Shown here piece by piece: positions 1 to 9,793 of a stretch of DNA of 64,000 bases. Origin of the DNA: Maniola hyperantus (taxonomy: Eukaryota; Arthropoda; Insecta; Lepidoptera; Nymphalidae). Under the pieces are notes generated by a model that did no database searches, was not told where the DNA came from, and worked only from the letters and a program-made list of their open reading frames with translations. The position numbers and the translations under genes were made by a program. The stretch spans positions 3,360,501 to 3,424,500 of the forward strand of contig NC_048539.1 of the NCBI RefSeq assembly GCF_902806685.2, written 5' to 3'. The stretch's first letter is position 1; the number at the start of each line of letters is the position of its first letter.

Positions 1-174
1 ACTGTTGGTAAACTTGGTAAGTAGACGTATTGTGTGAACCGCCGTGTGTGTGAATTCACACAAAAACAGAAAAAATGTGTGTACATCATCCCAATTGGCA
101 CTGGCCATAATTTTTTGAAAAAAATAGCATTTTCCAAATGTGAGATTTTTTTAGTTTCGTTACAAGGCAAACCC
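1..174. other. AT-rich sequence, no gene seen
   Basis: I see no coding exon, RNA gene or familiar repeat here. The open frame starting at 34 runs into the MITE that follows and resembles no protein I know. Confidence 0.5.
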
Positions 175-347
175 TCACGGCGATTACGCACTGCACTTTC
201 GTCATCCGAGTTTTATACGTCATCCGTAAGAATATCAGCGATTATCTACAACATATCTACAACATAATAATATGTCATAAGCTCCCATACAAAACATAAA
301 GGAAGGTATTTTCATGGACTTAGATCGGATGAGTGCGTAACCGCCGT
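175..347. mobile_element. MITE, ACGCACT/CATCCGA family
   Basis: The left end reads ACGGCGATTACGCACT and the right end, reverse-complemented, ACGGCGGTTACGCACT. The interior has the CATCCGA and TATTTTCATGGACT words seen again in the elements near 27.3 kb. It is non-coding, and its superfamily is not identifiable by eye. Confidence 0.6.
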
Positions 348-707
348 TATGCTTGAATAACAGCTACTGGGCTCTAGCGCGACACAGTATACAACTAGCG
401 CTATTTATTGGTATCGCTTAGGAACTAATAATAATAGGTTGAGTTGTAACAGTTTTATTTTTGTTCTAGAAAGAAATAGACACCATAGTCGCTGAAGCCA
501 TCCGATATCTGGTGAACTATGTGTGGCAATGAACAGGTTCAAAGCCGAACATTCAAATCAATATAAATCAGATCGATATTTTGATTTTCGTTTTTACTAC
601 GAGATGAATACTGTTGTACTGTAGGTACTGATTTCAATAAAATTATTTAATTGAATGTTATTTTTTTAATTTGTAAAACTTTCCTTATCCTGATATATAT
701 AATTAAC

Positions 708-935
708 TACTTTATGCCCGCCACTTCGTCCGCGTAGACTAGACTTTCAGTCTCCCCTATATTACCCCCTTATGGGTTGAATATTTAAAAAATCCTTTCT
801 TAGCGGATGTCTACACTCTACGTTATAATAGCCATGCCAAATTTCAGCCCGATCCGTCCAGTAGTTTGAGCTGTGCGTTGCAGTCAGTCAGTCAATCAAT
901 CAGTCATCTTTTCCTTTTATATAAATATTTAGATT
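708..935 (-). mobile_element. Hel-A Helitron-like element
   Basis: Reverse-oriented copy. It runs from a decayed CTTCGTCCGCG hairpin end through the conserved TTCAGCCCGATCCGTCCAGT and GCTGTGCGTTG blocks to a CAGT microsatellite and the 5' end TTTTATATAAATATTTAGA. It is non-autonomous, and Helitron membership is inferred from the TC/CTAG termini of better copies in the window. Confidence 0.7.
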
Positions 936-1049
936 AACTGACCCGCATCGGTTTCTCAGGTGGAATTGCTGAAAATCCTTTCTTAGTATAAGTCTTTGTC
1001 GACCTCTCTTAGATTTCAGATTATATTTTCTTTGCAGATTTTTTTATAA

Positions 1050-1315
1050 TGACAGTTACCTTGCGTAGTGGTGGGCGCTTTGGTCTTATAAAAGAACGCT
1101 CGTGGGTTCGATTCCCGGTAGGGGCAATTTGTGAATTTCTAATTTATTTCTGGTCTGGTCTGGCAAATCCATGCCGCTGAGATTCAGCGTTCAGCGGTAT
1201 GGCTTTCATAAAACTTCCATACGTCTTCCAAGTTAGCTCATTTCCATTTTAGTCTGCGAAACTTACCACCAGATGAGATCGCAGTCAAGGGCTAACTTGT
1301 ATCGAAATGAAAAAA
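1050..1315 (+). mobile_element. SINE-B, tRNA-derived
   Basis: A tRNA-like head (box A-like GCGTAGTGGTGGGCGC, box B GGTTCGATTCCCGG) is followed by the TCTGGTCTGG body and the 3' block GCAGTCAAGGGCTAACTTGT ending in an A-rich tail. The head does not fold as a complete tRNA with an acceptor stem, so this is a SINE and not a tRNA gene. Confidence 0.7.
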
Positions 1316-1413
1316 GTGTACGTCATAGAGTAAAACTACATGCAAAATTTCAAGTTTGTAGACCCAAAGATGGTGTGCCGTGGTAGGTGAAGGTTAGTAG
1401 CGTAGACTGATTA

Positions 1414-1855
1414 AAAAATCGGCCAAGTGCGAGTCAGACTCGCGCAATGAGGGTTCCGTACTACAGTCGTATTTTTTCGACATTTTGCAGGATAATTCAA
1501 CTGTGATACATAAAAATAAATAAAAACCTGTTTTAGAATGCACAGGTGAAGACCTTTCATATGATACCCCACTTGATATAGTCACTCACTTGGAAAGTTG
1601 AAAATACTAATTATTAGTTCATGACCACAATTTAATTTTTTTTTGTGTGATCTAACCCTAAATTCGCGGTTTTCAGATTTTTCCCCTAATGCCAGCTATA
1701 AGACCCACCTTCCGGCCAAATTTCATGATTCTACGTCAACGGGAAGTACCCTGCAGGTTTCTTGACAGACCGACAGACCGACAGGCAGACAGACAGACAA
1801 CAAAGTGATCCTATAAGGGTTCCGTTTTTCCTTTTGAGGTACGGAACCCTAAAAA
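1414..1855 (+). mobile_element. Rep-R element, full-length copy
   Basis: One of the most complete copies of a family with ends CGGCCAAGTGCGAGTCAG and GGTACGGAACCCTAAAAA. It has an internal CAGA/GACA microsatellite and a conserved AAATTTCATGATTCTACG block. It explains the antisense open frame here. No protein is encoded. Confidence 0.75.
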
Positions 1856-1859
1856 GCCA

Positions 1860-2425
1860 GACTAAAGTACTGAGTAGCCGCGTGTGACATAGCGATAGCA
1901 CGACGTAACGATTAATAACACGACAATTACCATTGTTTAGTAGTCAATATTAATTGTATAAACCGCTCAACAATATTTGTATTTGACGTTTTTTATGTGA
2001 AAACAAGTAAATAACTAATGAGAAATACAATGACGCCACGAATTTTCAAAGTTTGTTTTGCAACTAAAGTTGTTGCCTTGAAAACAAATCGGTTTCACGA
2101 TAAGGGACAAAAAATAGGTTAGCTGCGTCTCTGTTTATCTCATTAGTCACTTTATCTGTGCTCTTTTTTTAGTGTGAATGAGAAAGCAAACGTGCCTTTC
2201 TATAGATTTTTTACTCAGTCTACGTCAGGTTAGTAGTCGGGTAAAAAACAAAGGATTTCTTCCTTTGTCATTTGCTAGCAATCTAATATGATAAAAGTTC
2301 TATAACTTGCCATGCGACCCTGCAATCAGAAGATTATCCTATTTGTATTTATGATATAAATGTTTATCATAATAATTATCACCACCCTTTATTTAACCCT
2401 AGATTTAATTTTTCATTGTGTCCAT
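1860..2425. other. Upstream region of gene 1, no repeat recognised
   Basis: This AT-rich stretch precedes the TATA box of gene 1. I recognise neither exons nor any repeat family of the window in it, so it may hold the upstream control region of gene 1, but no motif can be assigned. Confidence 0.4.
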
Positions 2426-2429
2426 GCAC

Positions 2430-2480
2430 TATAAATACAGAATGCAATTTGATTAATGCATTACTGCAAAAAGAAATACG
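2430..2480 (+). promoter_or_regulatory. Core promoter and 5'-UTR exon of gene 1
   Basis: A TATAAATA box lies at 2430-2437. About 20-30 bp downstream a short stretch ends in AATACG followed by a consensus splice donor GTAAGTG at 2481. The matching acceptor TTATTTCAG ends at 2679, 16 bases before the ATG at 2696. The transcription start (near 2460) and the non-coding exon are inferred from these signals only. Confidence 0.5.
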
Positions 2481-2602
2481 GTAAGTGCTACCTTAATATT
2501 AAATAGGAACATAATTTTCTACAAAATATTTCAAAAATATTTAAAAAAAAATATGTTTATTTTTCATGTTAAGTGTGTAGTAAGTAGTGACTAATAATAA
2601 GA

Positions 2603-2650
2603 ATCTAAATATATAAAGGTGACTGACTGACTGACTGTTTGACTGATCTA
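2603..2650 (+). mobile_element. Hel-A 5' fragment in 5'-UTR intron
   Basis: The Hel-A head TCTAAATATATAAA with TGAC repeats is cut off after GACTGATCTA, about 20 bases upstream of the acceptor used by the first coding exon of gene 1. Confidence 0.6.
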
Positions 2651-2695
2651 CCCTAACTTATCCTATCCTATTATTTCAGTTTGAAGAGATTCAAA

Positions 2696-4148
2696 ATGAA
2701 GTCTGCCGTAGTATCCTGTTTATTGGTTATTATCGCTAGTGTTTCCGCACTTCCCCAGTCAGATGTCGGTGCGTATATTATATAGTTTAAATTAATATCT
2801 AGTATTCAATATATATGTAGATTCATAGATTGATGAACAGTTGTCTTATAGAACAGCCAACAGTGTGCGAACATAGAGTTAATAGGCATCTTCTAGACAA
2901 CCATCATTATTGCTCCGTTTTTCAGACATGATTAACGACAAGCGCAAGCCTATTCCACGATAAAAAAAATTAGTACCTACTAAATATATAAAAGGAAAAC
3001 TGGAGGACTGACTAATCTATTAACGCACAGCTCAAACTTCCGAATGGATCGGGCTGTTTGGCATGTAATAGATGACTATTACGACGTAGACATCCGCTAA
3101 GAAAGGGTTTTTCAAAATTTAACGCTTAAGGGGGTAAAATAGGGGTTTAAATTTTTTGTAGTCCACGTGGATGAAGTTGCGGGCATAAGCTAATGCTAAT
3201 CTAAATATATAAAAGGAGAAGGTGACTGACTGACTGACTGACTGATCTATCAACGCACAGCTCAAACTACTGGACGGATCGGGCTGAAATTTGGCATGCA
3301 GATAGCTATTATGACGTAGGCATCCGCTAAGAATGGATTTTTAAAAAATTAACCCCTAAGGGGGTGAAATAGGGATTTTTTTGTAGTCCATGCGGACGAA
3401 GTCGCGGGCATAAGCTAGTGATAATAATATATCAAACCAGCAAAAGTTTTTTATTTAATTTATTTATTTATAAAATGTAGGTACATAAACCTAATACAAT
3501 TTTATTTTTTTAGCTCCTACTCAAGATCGTTTTGTAGAAGTGTTGATCAAATATAAGATAGATCAACTTAAATGTTGGATAAGAGAAAGAGGACTGGACC
3601 CATTGTATATTAAAAAACATGATTTCGAATATGTTATTAATGATGGGTATGATGACTATTTTTTATTATATTATTTAATAAAATTTCTATAATTTACAAG
3701 TAAATTACTAATTAGCCATAATTTTAGTAATTAATAATTAGTAATCGAATGGTTAGATTATAATCTCTCTGAGTAGGTACCAGGAATATATTATGAAGAA
3801 AAATGTGACATTCTAAAACAGATTTTTATTTACTTATAGGCATAGGTATGTACCTAATAGTTTTTGATTTATCATGCAAAATATCGAAAAAATACGATTG
3901 TAGCACGGATTGCAATTGGCCGGTTTTTTCTTTTTAAAATGGTCTGGTTTTGTTTTTAACATGAGTCTTTGATTTACTCACATGGTCGCAGCTGAAAATC
4001 AGCGCCCTGCATCTTATGTGTGTTAACGCATAATATGATGCAAGACATTATGCTGAGCTGTACACCCATTTGGGGTAGTGTCACAGATGAAAATGTTACA
4101 TTTGTGCTTTGTTTTTGTCTGTGACACCAACAACAAATAAATGCATTT

Positions 4149-4212
<64 letters not shown>

Positions 4213-7100
4213 ACTTTTCTCTTGTTTGTAGGTTGGCTAAATTCGAAGGAACTATCGAATCTTTGAAATTCTCTGGCGCTAGCAACATTGTTGTCAAACA
4301 TGTTCACTACAACATTTTCTTTGGAAGACTCGAACTTCATATTTGCTTGCCAGAACTCAGTCTGTCCGTTGGTAAGTAATGTAAATATATAAAAGGAAAA
4401 AGTGACTGACTGACTGACTGATCTATCAACGCACAGCTCAAACTAGTGGACGGATCGGAATGAAATTTGGCATGCAGATTGGTACTATGACTTAGGCATC
4501 CGCTAAGAAAGGATTTTTGAAAATTCAACCCCTAAGGGGGTGAAATAGGGGTTTGAAGTTTGTGTAGTCCACGCGTACTTCGTTCGCGTGGATTTAGGTT
4601 TTTTTAAATCCCGTAGGAACTCTTTATTTTCCGGGATAAAAAGTAGCCTATGTCCTCCCCCGGGATGCAAGCTATCTCTGTACTAATTTCATTAAAATCA
4701 GTTGAATGGATGGGCCGTGAAACTATTTCAATGCGCTACCATTACATAGGCGTATTAAAAATTTAACCTTATTGAATTGCGTTAAAAAACGCATTAGCAT
4801 GATGATTGCTTTTTTCACTTCAAAAATGTTTTTCGTTGCAGAAAAACACGTTGTACGAGGAGTCATTGGAGATACGAGTAGAGGGGGTGAACTCATAGTA
4901 GCGGGCAGGTACTGAAGCTTTCTTCATTCATAGATTTTGCTATGAGCCATTTTCGTTTACTGCATAAACTGGTTTTCAATTACCTAGATGTACCTACCTA
5001 GTATAGTGATAAGTAATTTTCTCTTGTAACTATACAGAGAGTCATATTCGCCACGCAAATAATCTCTAAGATTAAAAAAAATCTGACGAGGTATTGAGAG
5101 ATGAGGGACTTTTGTCCTCAACGGACAGTAGTTCTTTGCCTGCGTGACGCTCTTTTATTATTCCTATAACAAAAGAGCGTCACCCCTAATAACCAACACG
5201 TGACAGTACCTACTTGGTTCCTACCAAGCACTGTCACGCTAATCAGTATTAATTATTGTTACATAAGTTTTAACAACTTCATTTTGTTATATTACAACCT
5301 CAAAGCCTGTGATATCTGTATCAGAGGTGACACTCTTCTGTGATTGGAACTATTAACTGTCGCGCTAATCAGTATTAATTGTTATATTACAGCTTTAACA
5401 ACTTCATTTGTTATATTACAGCGTCAAAATCTGTCATATAGCTACGTTAGAGGTGACGCTCTTCTGTTATTGGAACCAGGCACTGTCACACTAATGAGTA
5501 TTAATTGTTATATTACAGCTTTAACAATTTCATTTGTTATATTACAGCGTCAAAGTCTGTGATATCTGCTTGAGAGGTGACGCTCTTCTGTTACTGGAAC
5601 TGGGATCTGTCACCATTATCAACATTAATGTGATGTTCAGCGTGGGAAGCATTGAAGTAATAATCTTTTAATTTATTTACTTCATTTTTATGGTTCCGTA
5701 CCCGTAGGGTGCCAATGGGACCCTATTACTAAGCGTCCGACCGTTTGTCTATCAGCGGGCTGTATCTCGTAAACCGTAATATGTAGAGAAATGATTTTTT
5801 TACAGAATGTGTATTTCTATTGCCGCTATAACAACAAATAACAAAATTTCAAAAAGGGCCGCCTTAAAAATTATAAAAACTTGCTGATGCCCGCGACTTC
5901 GTACGCGTGGATTTAGGTTTTTTAAAAATCCCCCAACATCCTGTGTCACTCTCCAGGTCTATAACTACCCGTGTAAAAAATCACGTCGACCCGTTGCTCC
6001 GTTACGACGTGATTGAAGGACAAACAAACAAAAAAACAAACACACTTTCGCATTTATGATAATATGGGTACCTACTGATTAAAAAGTGTTGTTCCTTGTA
6101 CGGTGGCACGGAACCCTTCGTATGCGAGTCAGACTCGCACTTGACCGATTTCTTTGTAGCTTTTACCCATGAATTCGTCCACGTAGATATAGATTTTTAA
6201 AAATACTGTAAGCACCGAAATGGGAATCTACACCAACGAAGTTATGACAACGGCTTAAATCTTCGCTTGCGAAAAATCCGGTCTTTTTCCTTTTCTCTAG
6301 ATTACATTTAAGTATACATTACTAGCTTATGCTCGCGACTTCGCGCGGACTACATAAATTTCAAACCCCCATTTAACCCAGTTAGGGGAGGAATTTCGAA
6401 AAATCCTTTCTTAGTGAATATCTACACTTAACAATGAACACACCCTCCAAATTTCAAATCTCTAGGACCAGCAGTTTAGGCTGTGTGTTGATAAATAAGT
6501 CAGTCAGTCAGCCAGTCAGGACTTTGAATTTTATACATACCTACAGATAAAAGGAACCCAAACAAGGACGCCCAAGGGGATAGGCCTGGGCGTCGATGAG
6601 TCAGTCAGTAAATGAATCGGGACGTTTTTTATATGTTTTAATGATTTCAGTCAAACTTGAGAGTGGTATGGAAAAGCCTGGGATGTCTGAAACCCCGTGA
6701 TCTCTCAGAGCGCGTGAACAACTTTTTTAACTGGAAGATTCCTCTTTTCTTGGACAAATACGATGTGAGTGTATGAGTATCCACTTTTATATTTAACTAG
6801 CTTATTTCCGCGAATTCGGCCACGTGGACTACACAAACTTCAAATCCCTACTTTACTCCCTTAGGGGTTGAATTTTCAAAAATCCTTTCTTAGCGAAAGT
6901 CTACGTTGTAATAGCTATCTGCATGCCAAATTTCAGCCCGATCCGTCTAGTAGTTTGAGATAGATCAGTCAGTCAGTCAGTTAATCAGTCAGCTTTTCCT
7001 TTTATATACATATTTTTAACATTTTTTTTAATTTCAGCATGTAATCAACACCGTTCTCGGAGAAACAATTCGACGCATTGTTAACGACCGCTGGTGGTAA
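2696..7100 (+). CDS. Secreted TULIP-family lipid-binding-like protein, gene 1 (7 exons)
   Basis: Coding exons: 2696-2768, 3514-3646, 4232-4371, 4842-4908, 5548-5656, 6651-6764, 7038-7100. All introns are GT-AG, the joined frame is open and gives 232 aa. Residues 1-18 form a signal peptide (hydrophobic VVSCLLVIIASVSA, cleavage before LPQ). The mature part has GLDPLYIKK (51-59), a TIESLKFSGASNIVVKHV core (76-93), CLPEL (107-111) and a CDIC pair (142-145), and it ends in RWW. The DPL motif followed by a GxxNxxVxxV strand is the pattern of JHBP/takeout and group-7-allergen-like TULIP proteins, which hold hydrophobic ligands in a tubular fold; I infer this class without knowing the ligand. The length (about 230-250 aa) fits. 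The start is the first ATG after the inferred UTR acceptor and gives the signal peptide. Its paralogue lies downstream. Oddities are five mature cysteines and tandem copies of exon 5 in intron 4. Confidence 0.85.
2979..3418 (+). mobile_element. Two Hel-A elements head to tail in intron 1
   Basis: The first copy (2979-3193) ends in a decayed GCATAAGCTAA. The second (3200-3418) starts TCTAAATATATAAAAGG and ends GCATAAGCTAG followed by T, as expected for Helitron insertion between A and T. The two lie 6 bp apart in the same orientation, as in the larger array near 24 kb. Confidence 0.75.
4030..4214 (+). repeat. Retroelement 3' tail with TTTC microsatellite
   Basis: The block with GCTGAGCTGTACACCC and a final AATAAATGCATT runs directly into a tract of about 16 TTTC units ending just before exon 3 of gene 1. 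A related arrangement (AATAAATG then TTTC units) lies at 16385-16441, so the tract is probably the tail of a retroelement. The 105-residue lysine/glutamate-rich antisense frame here is only the translated microsatellite. Confidence 0.6.
4381..4740. mobile_element. Hel-A head joined to inverted Hel-C piece, intron 3
   Basis: From 4381 to about 4570 the sequence is Hel-A in + orientation. At the 3' hairpin it switches to CGTACTTCGTTCGCGTGG and continues as reverse-oriented Hel-C (CCCGTAGGAACTCTTT, then GATGGGCCGTGAAA). The two families share the hairpin end, so the junction is a chimera at that shared sequence or one insertion into another. Confidence 0.65.
5144..5547 (+). repeat. Decaying tandem copies of gene 1 exon 5 in intron 4
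   Basis: Sequence like the 5' part of exon 5 and its acceptor occurs before the functional exon at 5548: copy A from 5298 (acceptor changed to ACAA, then an in-frame TGA) and copy B from 5422 (intact ATTACAG acceptor but 2 extra bases that shift the frame). A partial copy starts near 5144 with a GTGACGCTCTTTT hairpin. Unit length is 124-126 bp, including the TTGTTATATTACAG acceptor. Only the last copy (5548) keeps the frame, so the others are pseudo-exons. Confidence 0.8.
5692..6153 (+). mobile_element. Rep-Q element split by a Hel-B insertion, intron 5
   Basis: Rep-Q starts GGTTCCGTACCCGTAGGGTG and ends with GTATGCGAGTCAGACTCGCA near 6140. In between, 5880-6075 is a reverse-oriented Hel-B (GATGCCCGCGACTTCGTACG to CACTTTCGCATTTATGATAA). 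The Hel-B is therefore younger than the Rep-Q. Confidence 0.7.
6322..6548 (-). mobile_element. Hel-A-like subfamily element, intron 5
   Basis: Reverse copy starting CTAGCTTATGCTCGCGACTT. It carries the variant body ACACCCTCCAAATTTCAA and GGACCAGCAGTTTAGGCTGT, also seen at 51003 and 56631, and ends in CAGT repeats and TTTTATACATACCTACAGAT. Confidence 0.7.
6797..7013 (-). mobile_element. Hel-A element, intron 6
   Basis: Reverse-oriented, from CTAGCTTATTTCCGCG through TTCAGCCCGATCCGTCTAGT and CAGT repeats to CCTTTTATATACATATTT, ending 24 bp before the last coding exon of gene 1. It fills most of intron 6. Confidence 0.7.
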
Positions 7101-7159
7101 ACATTAGCAAAGCAAATTAGTGCTGCCTAACATTGATTAGTTAAATTATTTTATTAATA

Positions 7160-7328
7160 TTATTATATTTTTGCTGAGTTTCTTGCCGGCTCTTCTCAGT
7201 AGAATTTACTTTCCGAACCGGTGGTAGAGTCCTGATGTAGCATAAACGCCACAACTTGGCCTACATGACATACATAAATTTTTATTTTTATTTATTATTT
7301 ATTAATTATTAAGTATTTTATTAATAAA
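7160..7328 (+). terminator. 3' UTR and poly(A) signal of gene 1, partly LINE-derived
   Basis: After the stop codon the downstream sequence contains the LINE 3'-end block GCTGAGTTTCTTGCCGGCTC and CCGAACCGGTGGTAGAG. A poly(A) signal AATAAA lies at 7323-7328 within a run of AT-rich repeats. If the transcript ends here, its 3' end is supplied by transposon sequence. Confidence 0.5.
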
Positions 7329-7469
7329 ATAAAAATGTTTTTTGAAATATTTCGTTTTATTTTCTCTCTGTGATATGAATACGCAACTCCGTCCGCATGG
7401 ATTTAGGTTTTAAATTTTCCGCTGGAATTTTAAAAATCCTTTCATAGAGCACTTCTATGAGTACTCAAG

Positions 7470-7610
7470 GAGTATAGTCCGTACAAAATGACTCATCATG
7501 CGCCATTTTAACTGGTTCAACTGTCATATCCAAAGTACGGTTCACCTTTAAAATAAGGACTAAAATCGTACTTTTGACAAAAAAAGTTAATATGGCGCGT
7601 GAGGAGTTAA
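7470..7610. mobile_element. MITE with GCGCCATTTTAACTGGT arms
   Basis: The left arm has ATGCGCCATTTTAACTGG and the right arm the inverse GTTAATATGGCGCGTGAGGA. Between them lie AAAGTACGGTTCACCTTTAA and AATCGTACTTTTGACA. A second copy, split by a Hel-A, is at 32711-33145. Confidence 0.55.
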
Positions 7611-8027
7611 ATTTTCCTTCCAGTTTCAAATCTGTTGGTCGACTATGTCAGGCAATCATTCCCCTAATATATTGTTGAAATAGTTTTGGGACTAGCTTTT
7701 ACTTGAATCGAGCATCTTTATTAGGCTAGTACCTACTTCCATAGGCAGTACCTACTCTTCAGCTGTATTTATTGCATTCGATTAGGTAGTAATTTAGATT
7801 TTTATTTAGGCTATACGATAGGGGGGCTAGCTTATCTGGACAAAAAGTATTATAAAAATTAAAAAAAAACTATTTAACTGAATAATATCACAGTATTCCT
7901 TATTTTCGATAAAAACTTGACCTCAACTTACCCTTTTAAAATTTTCGGAAAATCCTGAAACACAATGTCCCTTACCTACTTACTGTCGGCTTAGATAATA
8001 AGCTTGGAATATATATATCAGTACCCT

Positions 8028-8138
8028 TAGCGAAAGTGTGTTTGTTTGTTGGTTTGTCCTTCAATCACGTCGCAACGGTGCAACGGGGTGACGTGATTTT
8101 TTGCATGGGTATAGATAAAGACGTGGAGAGTAATAGAA
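8028..8138 (+). mobile_element. Hel-B 5' fragment
   Basis: GCGAAAGTGTGTTTGTTTGT followed by TCCTTCAATCACGTCGCAAC and TTGCATGGGTATAGATAAAG matches the first half of Hel-B; the 3' half is missing. Confidence 0.65.
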
Positions 8139-8199
8139 ATAATAAATAAATAAAAATGCTTTAATTCGACCATAAAACACGATCATAATTTGTTAGTAA

Positions 8200-8333
8200 T
8201 AACACACGCCTTAAAAACTTATGTTAGTAATCTTATAACTATTTACCTAATCCTAATACTATGTAAATAGTTATAAGATTACTAACATAAGTTTTTAAGG
8301 CGTGTTAACTATTTACCTAATCCTAATACTATA
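8200..8333. repeat. Fold-back with duplicated spacer
   Basis: Two arms of about 46 bases are almost perfect inverse copies (left ends ATAACTATTTAC, right begins GTAAATAGTTAT), with a 2-base insertion in the left arm. The spacer ACTATTTACCTAATCCTAAT occurs again directly after the right arm. This is the signature of a fold-back or template-switch event next to the truncated LINE that follows. Confidence 0.75.
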
Positions 8334-8339
8334 TTTAGA

Positions 8340-8763
8340 GGTCGGTACAACTGTGGGACCAAAGATACGCAGAAAGTAAAAACGCGACTCTGACAAAAAT
8401 ATTCTTTCCGGATGTAATTGGAGCATACAAGGTCTTAAATAAAATCAAGCTTACACCAATCCTCGTGCAGACATTAACAGGTCACGGTGGATTCGGGCAA
8501 TATTTATACCGTTTTAAATGTAAAGACAACCCCACCTGTGACTGTGATGATGAAACCGAGGAATCAGTCTTACACATCTTAACAGAATGTCCTAAATTTG
8601 CCAAAAAGCGGTTGGAACTGGAATATACCATAGATAGCAAGATAAATAAAGAAACTATACCTGTCATTATATCTAGCAAGAAAGTAAGCAAAAAATTCCT
8701 AGAATTTTGTGAACAAATAACAGGAAAGGTGAAACTGAAAAATAACACTAGAATAAGTTAATA
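8340..8763 (+). pseudogene. R1-like non-LTR retrotransposon, C-terminal relic
   Basis: An open frame from the fold-back boundary to the TAA at 8761 encodes about 140 residues. It includes FFPDVIGAYK, LTGHGGFGQYLYRF and a cysteine/histidine cluster (C-x1-C, then HILTEC) followed by FAKKRLELE. The TGHGxFGxYL...C...H..EC arrangement is the C-terminal finger region of R1-type LINEs. The element is 5'-truncated and has a short A/T-rich 3' tail to about 8900. The antisense 88-aa frame is a shadow. Confidence 0.75.
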
Positions 8764-8963
8764 CTAAATTAGATTATAAATATCTAAAAGAGTATTAAAT
8801 TAAGAATATAAAATGTAATTAGCAAAAAAGAAACTGTAGGTACATGTAAATAGGTAGTATAAGAATTAATAAAGTAAGAAAATATGTATATTTATATTAT
8901 ATATGATAATGTAATATTATACATAAGAAAAAAAATAGCATGTAACATATTATTATAATAATG

Positions 8964-9130
8964 AATGACAAGCTGAAAAAAAAAAAAACGTAGCTGTTCA
9001 TTCTCGTCCAACAGAGCAAGGCAAAAAAAAAAAAAAAAAAAAGAAAGCAAGCCATGTCAGCTATAAAAGGTCTCCGATCATCATGTCGGAGGACAAAAAA
9101 GCGGACACACAAAAAAAAAAAAAAAAAATA
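8964..9130. repeat. Three A-tracts with short spacers
   Basis: Poly(A) runs of roughly 12-20 bases occur at about 8978, 9023 and 9112, separated by about 40-80 bases of unrelated sequence. This looks like successive retroelement tails. I see no coding capacity. Confidence 0.5.
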
Positions 9131-9224
9131 CTATATTTAAGACAGGCCTGATTAGTCAGCACGTGCACCATATGACAATGGTTCAGGTACTGACAATCAA
9201 ACCTGTCAGCAAATGCCCTCTATA

Positions 9225-9327
9225 GGCTAATATAGGCTATAACTTTATATCCCGGAAAATCAAATAGTTCCCACGGGATTTTTAAAAAGCCAATTTCCAC
9301 GCGGACGAATTCGCGGGCATCAGCTAG
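9225..9327 (+). mobile_element. Hel-B 3' fragment
   Basis: ATCCCGGAAAATCAAATAGT and CCACGCGGACGAATTCGCGG lead to the terminal CATCAGCTAG followed by T. The 5' part is absent. Confidence 0.65.
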
Positions 9328-9340
9328 TAAGTTATAAGTT

Positions 9341-9672
9341 AGCTGTGATAGCCTAGTGGTTAGGACGTCCGCCTTCTAATCGAAGGTCAGGGGCTCGATC
9401 CCGGGAACGTATTTCTAACTTTTCGGAGTTATGTGAGTTTTAAGTACCTAATTAAATATCACCTATTTTAACGGTGAAGGAAAACATCGTGAGGAAATCT
9501 GCATGCATGAGAGTTCTCCATTATGTTCTCAATGTCTACCAATGTGAACATGGTCTACCAATCCGCACATGGCCAGCGTGATGGACTATATGGCCAAAAC
9601 CCATCTCTCCGAGAGGTGACTCGTGCTTTGTGGTGAGCCCGTGATGGGTTGATGATGATGATGATGATGATG
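9341..9672 (+). mobile_element. SINE-A, full-length copy
   Basis: The tRNA-like head has box A TAGCCTAGTGG and box B GGCTCGATCCCG. The body has AAACATCGTGAGGAAATCTG and GAGAGTTCTCCATTATGTTC, and the 3' tail is a GAT microsatellite. Other copies lie at 22012, 27045, 28635, 31045, 42432, 49886 and 57842. Transcription would be by RNA polymerase III from the internal boxes. Confidence 0.8.
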
Positions 9673-9793
9673 TATAAGTACCTATATTAATAATATATGT
9701 AGTGGTAATGTACCTAATTCAAAGCAATTGTTTTTAATCCAATTACTTAATCGAGATATTTATTTAACATCCTGTATTTAGGATAAAGTGCTC

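Noticed and set aside
4023..4340. Lysine/glutamate-rich 105-codon antisense frame
   Set aside because: It is the translation of a TTTC microsatellite plus exon 3 of gene 1 on the opposite strand.
5298..5547. Mutually exclusive alternative exons for gene 1
   Set aside because: Copy A has lost its AG and has a stop; copy B shifts the frame. Neither can substitute for the 5548 exon.
5344..5562. 72-codon frame with repeated peptide (SINCYITALT)
   Set aside because: It reads through the tandem pseudo-exons and their acceptors in a frame different from the gene; the repeat is DNA-level duplication.
8482..8748. 88-codon antisense frame
   Set aside because: Shadow of the R1-like LINE C-terminus on the + strand.
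9341..9405. tRNA gene candidate (box A and box B present), also at 28635, 55140 and 62220
   Set aside because: No pairing acceptor stem, and each is followed by a repeated body and tail as in SINEs.
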